Below, piece by piece: positions 1 through 11,522 of a stretch of 64,000 bases of DNA. A program made the translations under genes and the position numbers. The stretch is from assembly GCA_029531795.1 (NCBI GenBank), contig JAPEIS010000006.1, positions 2,108,001-2,172,000 on the forward strand. The letters run 5' to 3'. The notes beneath the pieces were generated by a model. It saw only the letters and a program-made list of their open reading frames with translations, made no database searches and was not told where the DNA came from. How positions within the stretch are numbered: position 1 is the stretch's first letter; the number at the start of each line of letters is the position of its first letter. Origin of the DNA: Sclerotinia nivalis. Its lineage: Eukaryota > Ascomycota > Leotiomycetes > Helotiales > Sclerotiniaceae.

Positions 1-473
1 ATTATCTCTCACCGGATACTGATGTGCAGCTAACACATGATGTGAACACAAAGCCTCAAAGAGCACTCTGCTTCATCAAATCCCGCTATCCCGTCGAAAC
101 ATTCGAGAAAACATGGTTAAGCATCTTCGATGCCCTTTGGGTTTCCCCTCACAAAAACGTCACGATTCCTGATGAATTCCGGGATTTCCTAAGTAAGCTA
201 GGTTCGTTTGATGAGAAACAGGTAGAGGAGATTATGGAAAAGGCAGCGGAGAAAGAGTGGAAGGATAAATTACTGGCGAATACGAAGGATGCGCTTGAGA
301 AGGGGGCGTTTGGGGCACCGTGGTTGTGGGTTAGGAATGGGGAGGGGTTGGAGGAACCATTTTTCGGGAGTGATAGGTTTCATTTTATTTGGAGGTTTTT
401 GGGGGTTGAGTTTAGGGATGTGGAGATTGTGAAAGGTGAGAAGGGGGAAGAGAGGGAGAAGGCGAAGTTGTAA
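1..473 (+). CDS. Kappa-class GST / DsbA-like oxidoreductase, C-terminal part
   Basis: The frame is open from the window edge to the stop at 471-473, so only the C-terminal ~157 residues are visible and the start lies outside. The order 'RALCFIKSRYP', a helical segment, then 'GAFGAPWLWV' and 'FFGSDRFHFIWRFLG' is the C-terminal signature of GSTK/2-hydroxychromene-2-carboxylate isomerase proteins (DsbA thioredoxin fold with helical insertion). The GAFGxP turn carries the cis-proline that faces the active site, and 'GSDR' belongs to the glutathione-binding end. Members conjugate or isomerise substrates with glutathione, often in mitochondria or peroxisomes; no targeting signal can be judged here. 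The tail after the last helix is Lys/Glu-rich. The active-site residue and N-terminal half are not visible. Confidence 0.85.
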   Translation, partial: YLSPDTDVQLTHDVNTKPQRALCFIKSRYPVETFEKTWLSIFDALWVSPHKNVTIPDEFRDFLSKLGSFDEKQVEEIMEKAAEKEWKDKLLANTKDALEKGAFGAPWLWVRNGEGLEEPFFGSDRFHFIWRFLGVEFRDVEIVKGEKGEEREKAKL

Positions 474-1562
474 GGGTGTGTAGATTGGGTTGCTGATAGT
501 TGGGCACAAGTACTGTACATTGATGAGCACTGAACTGTGCTACTATTTAGAAGGATAGGGTAAGGGATATTGTTGTGTTGAGAAACTGGAGTTTGAAAAC
601 TGTAAACTATCAATGAAATATGTTGAAGACTGCTTCATGCTTTGCGACTCAGTGAAAAGGATCAATTATTGTAATATCATAGACACGTACATGGATAACT
701 ATAATTCCTATTGTTGTTCCAATGACTGGAGGATGATCATCTACCATCACGTGATCTTAAGCGACAGATGTTCACGTGTTTCCCCATACTTTCCTAAAAT
801 AAGGGGTCCAAAAAGGTACGAGACTTTAATCGAGATAAGCTTTTAAGCCGCATGAGAACTATATAAAGGTTGATAGTGAGTATCAAATTCTCTTTCCTTA
901 AAAAAGTTCTTTTCTTTTTTTATACCAATCATGGTTTTTTTTCGATTTGATTACATCTTTCTGGGAAGATGTATATAAAAACCTCGAGTATCTCATTTTC
1001 AGACAATGGAGAAAAGTTTTCTATTTCATCCTTTCATCAATTGATGTTGTTGATATATTCGAATTGAGAAGTTTCAATTCATTACAAAGGGTTGGTCAAA
1101 AAATGGATCAAAGATGATTTTCTTAAATGGTTATCGCCTAATCATTAAATTTTGGAGTGGCGCTTTGTTAGCGTGATGAACTAAGCGATCACCGGCAAAT
1201 CCCAGGCAGAACCAAAAACGCGCCTGGTGAGAAATCAGCTTTCCACCCATATCAACATTAATAAACACAGATAGATATCAATTCATTCATCATAATTTCA
1301 TGCGAATAAATCTTCGCGGAAAGGAAAGGAAAAGGATTATCTATCATTCGCTAACCTTATGATATTCACACTTCACTTACAACAGAAAAGAGTATTGTGC
1401 TGTTCAACATTGACTGAACATCGATTGCTTTTCATTTACAGCAGCGCGCGAAACTTATCAATGTTTTGACAAACAAGTGAATTTCGACGAATCACCATCG
1501 CTTTCACATCTTCCTCTACGGTCTTTGAATTTCGAAGCTACATATAATCCCCACTCCCCGCT
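474..1562. other. Intergenic region upstream of the Yta7-like gene
   Basis: I see no supported gene. TATA-like sequences occur at 862-868 (TATAAAG) and 972-980 (TATATAAAA), but neither leads into a long reading frame. The last 200 bp are pyrimidine-rich with CA/TC stretches (for example around 1505-1560), as is common just before fungal start codons, and probably hold the promoter and 5' UTR of the next gene. Confidence 0.5.
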
Positions 1563-4500
1563 ATGCCAGCGAAGAACCGCAAATTAGAATTCTTCGACCC
1601 TAATAAATCCGACTCTAACGACGACGATTTCTCCCCTTCCGAAGTCGCTCCACGAAAGACTCCTAGAAAGTCGAGGTCTCAATCGCAAAAGAAAGCAGGT
1701 CCGCGAAAAAAGAATAAATACAAGGATGAGGATATTGATGAGGATGATGAAAGTGTGTCGGAAGAATCATTCATAGAAGAAGTATCCGAGGAAGAAGATT
1801 TCGAAATGAACGAGAAGACTGGAAGAGCTGTGCGGAAAGCCGCGAAGAAAGCTGTCACTTATGAAGAGGATAGTAATAGCGATGATGATTTGCTCCAGGA
1901 ATCCGAGGAAGAGGTTCGTCCGAAGAAGTCAAATAAGCGAACGCGCGTGGTAGACGACGGCGAGGTCGAGGACGAGGACGAAGATGAAGTCGAGGAACCC
2001 ATTTCGAAGCGCAACAAGACAACGCAGAAACCAACGGAAAAGAAAAAATTTATGGTAACACTTAAGATGCCAACTGGAAATACGCCCGCTCGAAGAACAA
2101 GAGCTGGTAGCGCCGCAAAAGCTCGAGCAAGTGCGGAACCTACATCTGCTGGACTTAGAAGGAGCACTCGCGCTCGTACCGAGGAAGGTGAAGATTTTCC
2201 TTCATTATCAAACTCCGGCAGACATGTCATTCGGCCTTCGAGATCACCAGAGCCGCTCGGTCGCGTGAGAGCCACTAGAGGAGCGAAAGGCCTCAAACAA
2301 CCTGCTGCTTCTACTATCAAAGAAGAGGCACATGAGACGAGCTCATACGAAGATCCGCAACAAGACGCCGAAGGCGAAGACGATATTGTAATGCAGCCTG
2401 AGATAATCGGAACAGATGATGGAGAGGAAGATAACACCGAGCCATTTGCACCTATCCCCCCTGCTAATGCGCCAGCCGATGAAGATATGGTGGACGAACT
2501 CGCCGTTGGTGAAGCGCCGACAGAAAAAGCAGCCGGCCATGATGAGGATGACGATGACGAACCAGTCACAAGGACTCGCACAAGAGCCTCTAGATCAAGT
2601 AACGCGGGCCAAATCACAGAAGAAGCAGTAGAGACAACCGAAACTTCAGCTACTGGTTCTCGACGCCTAAGAACTCGAGGTTCGAAGAGAAACAAAGATG
2701 ATGGAAGTGATTTTACACCTGAAGGCGAGGGCTCCGAGGAAGAGATGACTGCATCTGAAGCGTCGCCAAAGAAAGGCGGGGATGATGATGGCGAGTATTC
2801 GAGCTCGTCTAGACCTGGAAGGAATACAAGGCGAGCGAAGTCCAAGAGCACTTCCCGAAGACGTGGTAATGTATCGGACGATGAAGATGAGTTAGATGCG
2901 GAAGAATTGGCAGATGAGCTTCAAGAACTTAGGCCATCTCGACGACGCAATCGCGAACCGGAAATCGCGTACGAGCCAAAAGGTCGTCGTGAACGGAAGC
3001 AAGTCGACTACAAAATCATGCCAATGGACCAAATATACGCTCAAGATGATGATGTAGAAGACCCGGCACCAAGTCCATCCCGTAGAGGTCGTGGCGGTCG
3101 TGGGCCTGCAAGCAAACCATGGGAACACAATTTACATGCAACATATGGTCCGTTTGGAGGTGGACTTGGACCACCTCCGCTTATTGGTGGTCCCTGGGGT
3201 AATGGTGCTACTGGTGGTGTTGATTCGGACGATAGCGACGACGAGAACATGCAACGTCCAGCTGTTCCCGGTGTTGGTATGACGCCTACCTCTGCCACCA
3301 TGGGAAGGCCTGGTATGCTTCCACCTATGCCACAAGCAAATCAACTCGATCAAACGCCAATCGGAATCGGTGCACAAGTAGGGAAAGTTAAAAGCCAGAA
3401 AGCCCTCGCAGATGCAGACCCTCTCGGCGTCGACAAAAATGTTGATTTCACCAAAGTCGGTGGACTTGATGGACACATTGAACAGCTTAAAGAGATGGTA
3501 CAAATGCCTCTATTGTACCCCGAACTTTTCCAGAAGTTTAATGTGACGCCCCCACGTGGTGTATTATTTCATGGACCACCTGGTACTGGTAAAACCCTGT
3601 TAGCCAGGGCTCTGGCGGCTACTGTGGGTACAGGTGGTCGCAAAGTCACCTTTTATATGCGAAAAGGTGCTGATGCTTTAAGTAAATGGGTTGGTGAGGC
3701 CGAGAGACAGCTTCGATTGTTGTTTGAAGAGGCGAGGAATACCCAGCCAAGTATCATCTTTTTTGATGAAATCGATGGTCTTGCTCCTGTTCGATCAAGT
3801 AAGCAAGAGCAAATTCATGCTTCTATTGTTTCCACGCTCTTGGCACTCATGGATGGCATGGATGGCCGAGGACAAGTCATTGTCATCGGAGCAACAAACA
3901 GACCGGATAACATTGATCCTGCCTTGAGAAGACCCGGTCGATTTGATCGAGAATTTTACTTTCCATTGCCTGATATTGATGGCCGAAAATCAATCATCAA
4001 CATTCATACTAAGGATTGGGGTATTGATGATTCGTTCAAGACTTCTCTGGCTCAAGTTACCAAGGGGTATGGTGGTGCTGATCTTCGTGCTCTATGTACA
4101 CAAGCTGCCCTCAATTCTATTCAGCGTTCGTATCCTCAAATCTATTCTTCTAATGACAAGCTCCTTGTGGATTCCTCGAAAATTAAGGTTACGGCCAAGG
4201 ATTTCATGATCTCGGTCAAGAAGATTGTACCATCATCTGAACGTTCAACTTCTTCCGGAGCCAGACCATTGCCAAAGAGTGTCGAATCTCTACTTCGAGA
4301 TCAACTCAACGCAATCGAAGAGATTGTTGATAACCTAATTCCCATCAAGAAGAAGACAACCGCATTGGAAGAAGCAATGTATGAACAATACGACGATGAG
4401 GATCAAGGATTTGCTCGAGAAGAAATGCAGCAAGAGTTTGAAAAGTCACGAGTGTTCCGCCCAAGGTTACTCATTGACGGTGAGCCTGGCATGGGTCAAG

Positions 4501-6778
4501 GATATCTTGGTGGTGCCTTGTTGAATCATTTCGAGGGACTACATGTCCAGAGTTTCGACCTTCCGACTATATATTTAGATTCTACTAGGGTATGTATTTT
4601 CTCCTAACAGTCTTTTCCTTGGATCATATACTGATGTGAAATTAGTCGGCGGAGACAGCTATCGTTCAATTGTTCGCCGAAGTCAAACGCCATAAGCCAA
4701 GCGTTATTTACCTTCCAGAAATTGACACTTGGTATCGTACTCTTCCAGAGAATGTGATAACCACGTTCCTTGGACTTCTCAATGCTATTCCCCCTACAGA
4801 CCCTGTCTTAGTGCTCGGCATAACAAACGTCGGTCCTGATAAGGTGAATCCGCAAATGTTGCGCAATATATTTGGGTTTTCAAAGCGCAACCACTTCACC
4901 ATCAATCGACCGTCAAGGGTAAGCATCATTCTATTATCTGTATGTTCTGAAAATATTAACGAGTCTTAGAAATCGCGAGAGGAATTCTTCCAAAGCATCA
5001 TTTCGTATTGCAGAAAAGCACCAAACGAGTTTCCTGACCCAGCCAATCGTAAGAAGCGTAAGCTAGAACCGCTTGAGCTGGCTCCACCACCGCCGCCGCC
5101 AAAGGGACCTTCCAAAGAGGAAATTAAGGCAAGATTGTTGGCTGATCGCCATATATTGAATCTTTTAAAAGTGCAAATTCAGCCTATCATGGATCAAATC
5201 CACAGAAGGTATAGAAAATTTCGACAACCTATTCTTCCACAAAGTCAGTTCCAATACCTCCTGGACGAAAAAGATCCAAATTTTGTCCGACCAGATGTAC
5301 CTCAATTCCGACCATTTGAGTTGGCTGTTGACAAAAAAGGAGTACAATGTCTACGTGAAACTGCGACTGGAAAGATTTGTTACAACCTAGATACCACAAT
5401 AATCGAGGAACGGTTAGTCAATGGTTTTTACGCTCGACCAAAAGATTTTGTCTTCGATATCAAAACTCTTGTTAGAGATGCCAAAGCTTTTGGTGATAAA
5501 GATCGACAGCTCAGGGCCAAGGAAATTCTTGCTAATGTTGAAGTTGATCTTTACGCGATGGAATTTGATCCTAAGTTTGCTGATTGCGAGAACTTATATC
5601 AACGACAGTTACAACGAGCTAAGGAAGCGGAGGAGGCAAGTAGGAAGAAGGGTCAAGAGGTAGAACTTGGGATAGATTTAGTGCGTTCAGATATCTTCTC
5701 GGAAGAAGTGAGCTCGAGAGCAATAAGCTTAAGCCAAGCTATTCCTGGTCGACGCCCGGCCTCTGCTGTTCCACCTTTCCAAACACCCAGCGCTTCTCTC
5801 TCCAATGGTCACTCAATAGCTTCAAGCTCTCAGCAGCCTACAGTCAATGGATCCTCTGTACCGTCCAGAGCGAGCGGTGAAGATATTATGATGAGCGGGA
5901 CAAACGACAATGCTTCCGATTATTCCCAGGGTTCTCCTGCTCTTCCCCGTCAGCAATGGCCACCCAAGACAGCAATGGCTCCTTCGAGCATGTCCAACCG
6001 TGCCACTGGATTCAATTCTCAGCGATCTGCTTTCCAGGAGATTTCGCATGACGCATCTCTAAATGCATTGATCAACAACGCTTCCCCAACAACTTCCGGA
6101 AAGAAAACATCAGACACAACGACCTCTAAGAGGGCCTCGAGTAATTGGAGTACACAAGCTACGAACGGTACTCGTCCAGGTGCTTCAAGTCCGATAGACG
6201 GGCAAAGACAAGATGCCGACCTTCCGGAAACGCAGAGGCTGTCACAGAATTTAAGCACGCAAACCACAAATGTGGCCGAGGGAGAGAAAAGTAGCGGCGA
6301 GGAGTGGCTTCATTCACAAGCACATGCTCTTGCACGCGGCCATCTTGGATTTCCATCTCAGACACCAAGCACACACAATTCACAAGAAAGGCCACCTGTA
6401 CCGCACTTTGATGCTCCCTCACGACCATCTGCATCCAAGCCTTCCCAGAATAGCGGCGCGGCTGATGACTCGCTAATTGAAGCCAACTTTACGCAGTCAT
6501 CTTCCCCAAAAGAATATATCATGACAGAATACTATGCAACTGAACTATTAGAAAAATTCACGGATGGATCAAGCGGATGTTCGATTGAACAATTGGAACA
6601 AATTTACCGCGAATTAATGGACTATATATGGAAGATGAGAGGGGAGTGGAACAGGAATCAAATTTGCGTCAGATTAACTGGTGTTTTCAATGAAACCATA
6701 TTGGATATTGAGGCGATGCAAAAGGTTTCAAAACCGAGTCAGGAAGACCACCCGGACTCGCCTGGTTCGACTCAATAG
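1563..6778 (+). CDS. yta7: Yta7/ATAD2-type AAA-ATPase with bromodomain
   Basis: Three exons join in frame: 1563-4589, 4646-4918 and 4970-6778 (introns of 56 and 51 bp with GTATGT/GTAAGC donors), giving about 1702 aa. Residues 1-530 are low-complexity and acidic with basic patches, typical of chromatin factors. The first AAA module has Walker A GPPGTGKT (671-678) and Walker B IIFFDEID (731-738). The second AAA module is degenerate: its P-loop reads GEPGMGQG (about 973-980), with Gln in place of the catalytic Lys. A bromodomain follows at about 1160-1300, with 'GFYARPKDFVFDIK' near 1252. The C-terminal 350 residues are Ser/Gln/Thr-rich. Yta7 proteins are nuclear hexameric segregases that act on histone H3/H4 and chromatin boundaries. 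The start ATG follows a TC-rich leader. Antisense reading frames in the acidic half are codon shadows. Confidence 0.96.
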
Positions 6779-8529
6779 TCGTCGTAATCGTATTGCGTTG
6801 AGGTATTGGAAATATTGGAGGCTGGATTAAGGATTGAGCATGGCGCTAGAAAGGTTTTTTCATTACAAATTGGCTTGACAATTGATAGCATGTGGAAATG
6901 TATTTTATCGTATAGGCTAAAGAAAGCGAGGGCTCAAGCGTGTGTGTCTATTAATTTGGTATGATTAGATGATATTTATGTTTAAGAGTGCTTGGTGTAA
7001 AATTTCCTCATAATTAGTTGTGAATTTATTAGTATGGGTTGGTGAAAAGAATCAAGAAGCAGAAATAAAATATATCGGCAAGGTTTTCAATCAGTATGGG
7101 AGGAACCACCAACCATACAGACGGACCAATTAGAGAATGTCTCCGCGGACCAATATAGTAAGTATGACCCTGTGGACGGAGTGTTATTTTCTCTTTACGG
7201 CTTCCTCATTATCTCCCCTTTCGCATAGTAATGGTGTGGGAATAATCTTCATGACTTAGGTGCTCACCTCACAACTCACTCATCACACCCACTCGAAATT
7301 CTCAGAACTTTTTAAAATATCACGCTAACGGATAACCTCCTCCTGAATTTGTATATACAAAGCTTAATACCCCTTGGACTGAAAATCTAGTCTGTTTTCA
7401 TCTCTTCTCTTTTTTGGCTCTATACTTGATCATGACAAAACTATATACATATGTACTCATCGCAGTAATATAGTTATTTGCATCGACGATATCATGTTCC
7501 TGTGACATGGCTAGATACCTGGATTTGTTCACAGATATTTAGGGTTGGATATGATTTATTATAATTGTTCTATAATCACAATCAGACATAGGCAAAATCA
7601 TAAGAGATGAGTGGAAATCACTCTAAGGTAATCCACGATATATATTTTACAGGTATTATTATATTAAATATCCAAAACTATCGTATCTAATCTAAAAACC
7701 CTATATATATATATTTTTTATTTTTTCTATATATCGTCGAATTCAAATTTAAGCTATTATATATAATTATATAATATATCTAAGATATTTTAAAATATTT
7801 AGAAAAAAAAATTATATAAAATTAATGAAAAAATGAAAAATATATTATAAATACATTTTAAAATTATTTAAAAAATCTTATAATTTTTATATATTTTAAA
7901 TTTATAGTGATATTGTTTTATTATATAATATAATTCTATAGAATAATAATAATATAAATGATTTGAATGAAATAAATGATTTAAATAAAGTGAATGATAT
8001 AAATGAAATTAATTAGAGAGTGATCAAATATTAATGAAATAAATAATTCCAAAATTAGTTTCAAGATCAAATGGAGATAACTTTATTTTTTGATGGATTT
8101 TATTATACTAAAAATAAATTATATAAATCTTTCTTATATAGTTGTCTATATATCTTAAAATGTCGATTGGATATTCAAATTCTATAAAAAAAAAGCATGA
8201 TTTTGAAACATCTAGGATATTTATTCCAGAACCTTAGGGTCAAGTGTTCCGGAAATTTTTTCCGGGTTGTTATCGAAATGGTATGAACTGAGAGGATAAC
8301 TGGTAAGTGTACTGGTTTCTGAATGCTGGAAAAGGAGACCGCTATAGTTGTAAAGGCTTTTAAGGGCTAGCCAAAAAGGAGAAAAAATAAGGCGAGTAAT
8401 ATTCTGAACGGTGTTTGAAGCGTCGCCGGAAATGGAGCGAGGGAAGAAAATCATCATAACCATCGTTGAATAGCAAACCCAGAACCTCTTCTGGGTTCCG
8501 TCGATCTTGTCTAAACCCGGCAATACCAT
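6779..8529. other. Gene-free stretch; AT-rich, probably RIP-decayed
   Basis: The first ~900 bp look like normal fungal intergenic DNA. From about 7640 to 8210 composition drops to very high A+T, with runs such as 7800-7930 and a loose repeat of AAATGATTT/AAATGAATT-like words at 7955-8015. This is the look of an old repeat emptied by C-to-T mutation; no family can be named. Position 8221-8529 is open on the minus strand directly behind gene A's stop, but the encoded 102 residues resemble nothing and are more likely 3' UTR. Confidence 0.5.
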
Positions 8530-10220
8530 TTAGGCTCGAACAACATGTTGAGCTTTCTCATGAGCAATGGTGTCTCGAACAATCTCCTCCATCATTTTTT
8601 GATCGGCCTTAGCTTGTTTGTCGGCAGTGAGATGATTTACCAGAGATCTGTGTCGATCAGTCCATAGAGATATGCCGTTAGTTGACAATAAACGCCTGTA
8701 ATGTAAGAGAAGTCTTTCAAAAGAAGCCTCGAATTCTTTATCATTTTTGCTATTACAACGGTAAATTGTCTTGAAATAGCACCTATACATAGTGGCATGC
8801 ATGTTGAGGGGTTCCAGAAGAATTGATGGTGGATAGCCTTTGGAGAAAAGAAAGATCGTTTTACACTCTTCCGGCGTGATGCGATACGATTTCAAAAAGT
8901 CGTTATAGCGTTCACCTCCAACGTTCCAGCCAGTACGATTAGGATCGACCATAAAAAGTGCAAAGTCGATGGCAATATCTCCTTTATGACAAGTTTCGTT
9001 ACGAAGATCAATCACTTCCTTACTTGCTGGACCCCGGCCTTCAATCTCACGAATCACACCACCGTGGTGAATGCGACGTCCAGAGTGATGAAATCCGTGC
9101 CGAACACGAGAAGAAAATTGCGCCGTCACCCTATAAAATGGAAGGCTGGCTTCAATTCTTTCTGATTCTTGCTTGAGCGCAGTAGTTGTGCTATTCGATT
9201 GAGGGGGGCAGGCTTTGTATTGCTCCAGGGCTGCCTCAGCTCGGGCTTGAGCTTTTTGTGCGGCATCAAGTTTGATTTGGAGGGAAGCATTATCCTCGAG
9301 GATCCGTGCAACAACGTCGGTAGTGTCATTCTTGCTTTGGGCTGGCTTAATGTTGCTTGGAGAAGACGTATTTATGGTCGGGATGCCAAGGACCATGGAA
9401 ATTTCGAGCTTGACTGCCTAATCGAAGTTAAGTGTGGGTCTCTTGTAAAAATACAGCTGTACCGGGACGGACCTCAAACTCCTTTCTCAACTGTTCTTTC
9501 TTAGCAGCAGCTTGTTCTCTTAGAGAAGCGGTGAATTTTACGATGTGCTCATCTGTATCAGACATAGAGAATACTCTCAATTCCTGGAGAGGATAATTGA
9601 CACCCAATTCGTCATTGATCTTTTGAATCAGATCATTATTCTTCTTGATGTTCTCATTGACTTCCTGCCGAGGGATGTTAGCAATGGGCTTAACCTGTCG
9701 ACTGCAGAGGAAGAAATTTGTTACTTACATGAAATACAAAGGAAAGATTGTCAAATTTGTCAATGAGAATTCTCTTCTCATCGAGGACGCTACTCTGAAT
9801 ACTCCGCTCGACTCGTTCTTCAGAAAGGTCGATGAGTTCAAGTCTCAGCTTTTCAAAGCTCTCGACAAGGTCTTTGAGGGATTTGTGATCTTTATCTTCA
9901 GAACTGTTGGCTGTAAGCGCTTCAATAGCTGTGGAGGTTAGGGGCTTCGTAACATGCTTCAGTTCTTCAGAAGATATAGATTCCTCCGCGTTTAAGAAAA
10001 CTTCATTGTCACTGAGATGTGGTTGACGACTGGCAGAAACTAGTGGAAGTGTATCTGATTGCATAGTCGGGACTTGTGATAATACTGATGATGGTTCATC
10101 AACTTTACCAGATGAAGCTTCCTCGACTTGACCGGCCAGATCATTTTGGGAGAGAGTTGACATGGTTTGAAGGGTGATCGAGGCAGGGTAGGTATCGAAT
10201 ATTATGGTACCGTCCCCCAT
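8530..10220 (-). CDS. Coiled-coil/GN-H family protein A
   Basis: Three exons, read on the minus strand: 10220-9729, 9664-9473 and 9417-8530, joined in phase 0, about 523 aa. Intron 1 has donor GTAAGT and branch GCTAAC 12 nt before CAG. Intron 2 has an unusual donor GTCCGT but a good CTTAAC branch before TAG. The N-terminus is Ser/Thr-rich; heptad-like stretches lie at about 140-230 and 255-300. The C-terminal domain contains 'LRNETCHKGDIAIDFALF' (Arg367, His372), the counterpart of GNxxxHxG...ADAALF in genes C-I. The upstream helix is poorly conserved and a Gly/His-rich insertion sits before the motif. The reading frame stays open upstream into a transposon end at 10364, so the true start may be 10220, 10163 or disturbed. 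Function unknown. Confidence 0.66.
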
Positions 10221-10363
10221 ATTGAGATCGTTTGAATGAATGCTAGATTCCAGACGATGTTTAGGGAGGGTAGATGAGGCCTGGAGTGCGGCAATGGGAT
10301 CCGTCTTTTTGATGTTTGATGTCGCGACCTCACCTGGAATATTAGTCTCACAATCGGGAAATA

Positions 10364-11213
10364 AGTCAGCTCCCCCACTTTTGAACCCTCTTTTGGACCA
10401 CCCCAGAAAATCATACCGCTTTGAGCAACCCAACTGTCATAATTGGAAGGATTATATAAGCCGATCATACCGATCGGGCCTCGAGCGCTAACCGCTCGAG
10501 GTCGATCACCTGCCTGTAGCTAGCATATATGAGCGGTGATCGATCTTTCAACCCTTACTTAATTATAGATACATGATCGAACTCGAGTGCTAGCCGCTTT
10601 GGGCCCGATCAGGGTGATCGGCTTATATAATCCTTCAAACCGTGACAATTTTTTTGTAAAAGGATCAGAGTTAAAAATAATTGGAATATATTACAGGATA
10701 GTATAACTACAGAGCACTTTTAGAGATCGGTAATTGACTAGGGTTGATTGAATTGAACGACTTGTTTTCGATTATATTGATCGAGGATTATATATACAGA
10801 CTAAATAGATAGTTATCTATCCGATGAGTATCTTGATTAGACTAGTTTTCGAATGATAGTATATTAGATTCACTTTATCGATCGTATAGATCGATAAGAT
10901 CTAGCCGAGCCTTTAGATCAGAGAGAGAATCATATACTCAGTAGTCTATAGACTATTAGAGATCATGGTATCTCTATAATAAAAAACTAACCTGAATTCG
11001 AAATTTATAAAGATTAAAATTATTAGATATATATATATCAAAATTGATAATTATGAAATTGATAAAGAGGATTTTATTAATACTATTGAAAACGATTTTA
11101 TAGATGATTTATTGAAATTAAGTAATTATTGAATTATTAAAATTTAAAGATTGAATAATAATATTTTTGGAGGTGGCCCAAAAGGGGGGTGGCCCAAAGC
11201 GGGGTAGTTGACT
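10364..11213. mobile_element. Decayed DNA transposon, pogo/Fot1-like inverted repeats (copy T1)
   Basis: The left end (10364 onward: AGTCAGCTCCCCCACTTTTG) and the inverted right end (TTTTGG..CCACC..CTACCCCGCTTTGGG, about 11163-11213) form terminal repeats of about 45 bp. They contain two copies of a TTTTGGNCCACC-like word. Both sides are flanked by TA (10362-10363 and 11214-11215), the target of Tc1/mariner-pogo elements. The interior is AT-rich without coding capacity. The same terminal words bound the element at 48644-49867. The Fot1-like label rests on the AGTCA...CCCC start and the TA target site; no transposase is readable. Confidence 0.65.
10435..10647. repeat. 213-bp fold-back / LTR-like insert nested in T1
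   Basis: The sequence starts TGTCATAATTGGAAGGATTATATAAGCC and ends with its inverse (...GGCTTATATAATCCTTCAAACCGTGACA), giving about 34-bp imperfect inverted ends with TG...CA termini. Inside are further palindromes, such as CCTCGAGCG near CGCTCGAGG. GC content is clearly higher than in the host element. GAAGGATTATATAAG near a TG end recalls solo LTRs of copia elements; a fold-back element is the alternative. I found no convincing target duplication. Confidence 0.5.
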
Positions 11214-11522
11214 TAGATCGTTAAAATACTGCAAGGTTTTGTGTCTCATACTCAGATATACGTTATGGTAAGATAAATTGTTTTTATTCTTCAGAAGTAG
11301 CATTCATCCTATTAGTTCTCAAACTCTGCTCTCCTCTTTCATTGCCCTGATGAAATTAGAAACGACAATCACTAAACCCAAACACCAAATGAATGCCAGA
11401 CAAAAAAGAAAAACCCATTTGCCCTCAAAACAACCACTTTAAGAGTTCTTAGTTGATATCTCCATAGATCTCATAATACTTGCAGACTGTCTCGATTAGA
11501 ACCCGATTCGCCCATGGACCTG
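11214..11522. other. Short 3' flank of gene B
   Basis: This is unremarkable AT-moderate DNA between the right end of T1 and the stop of gene B. It probably contains the 3' UTR of B. Nothing else is seen. Confidence 0.4.

Noticed and set aside
613..846. 77-codon frame upstream of yta7
   Set aside because: No similarity, Cys/Tyr-rich composition typical of chance frames, no matching promoter signals.
1859..2851. 330-codon open frame on the minus strand, Ser-rich
   Set aside because: Lies antisense to the acidic, low-complexity N-terminus of the Yta7-like protein; GAA/GAT-rich codons read backwards give Ser/Phe runs and no stops.
8221..8529. 102-codon minus-strand frame directly behind gene A
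   Set aside because: Nothing recognisable; it starts right after the stop of A and is more likely its 3' UTR.
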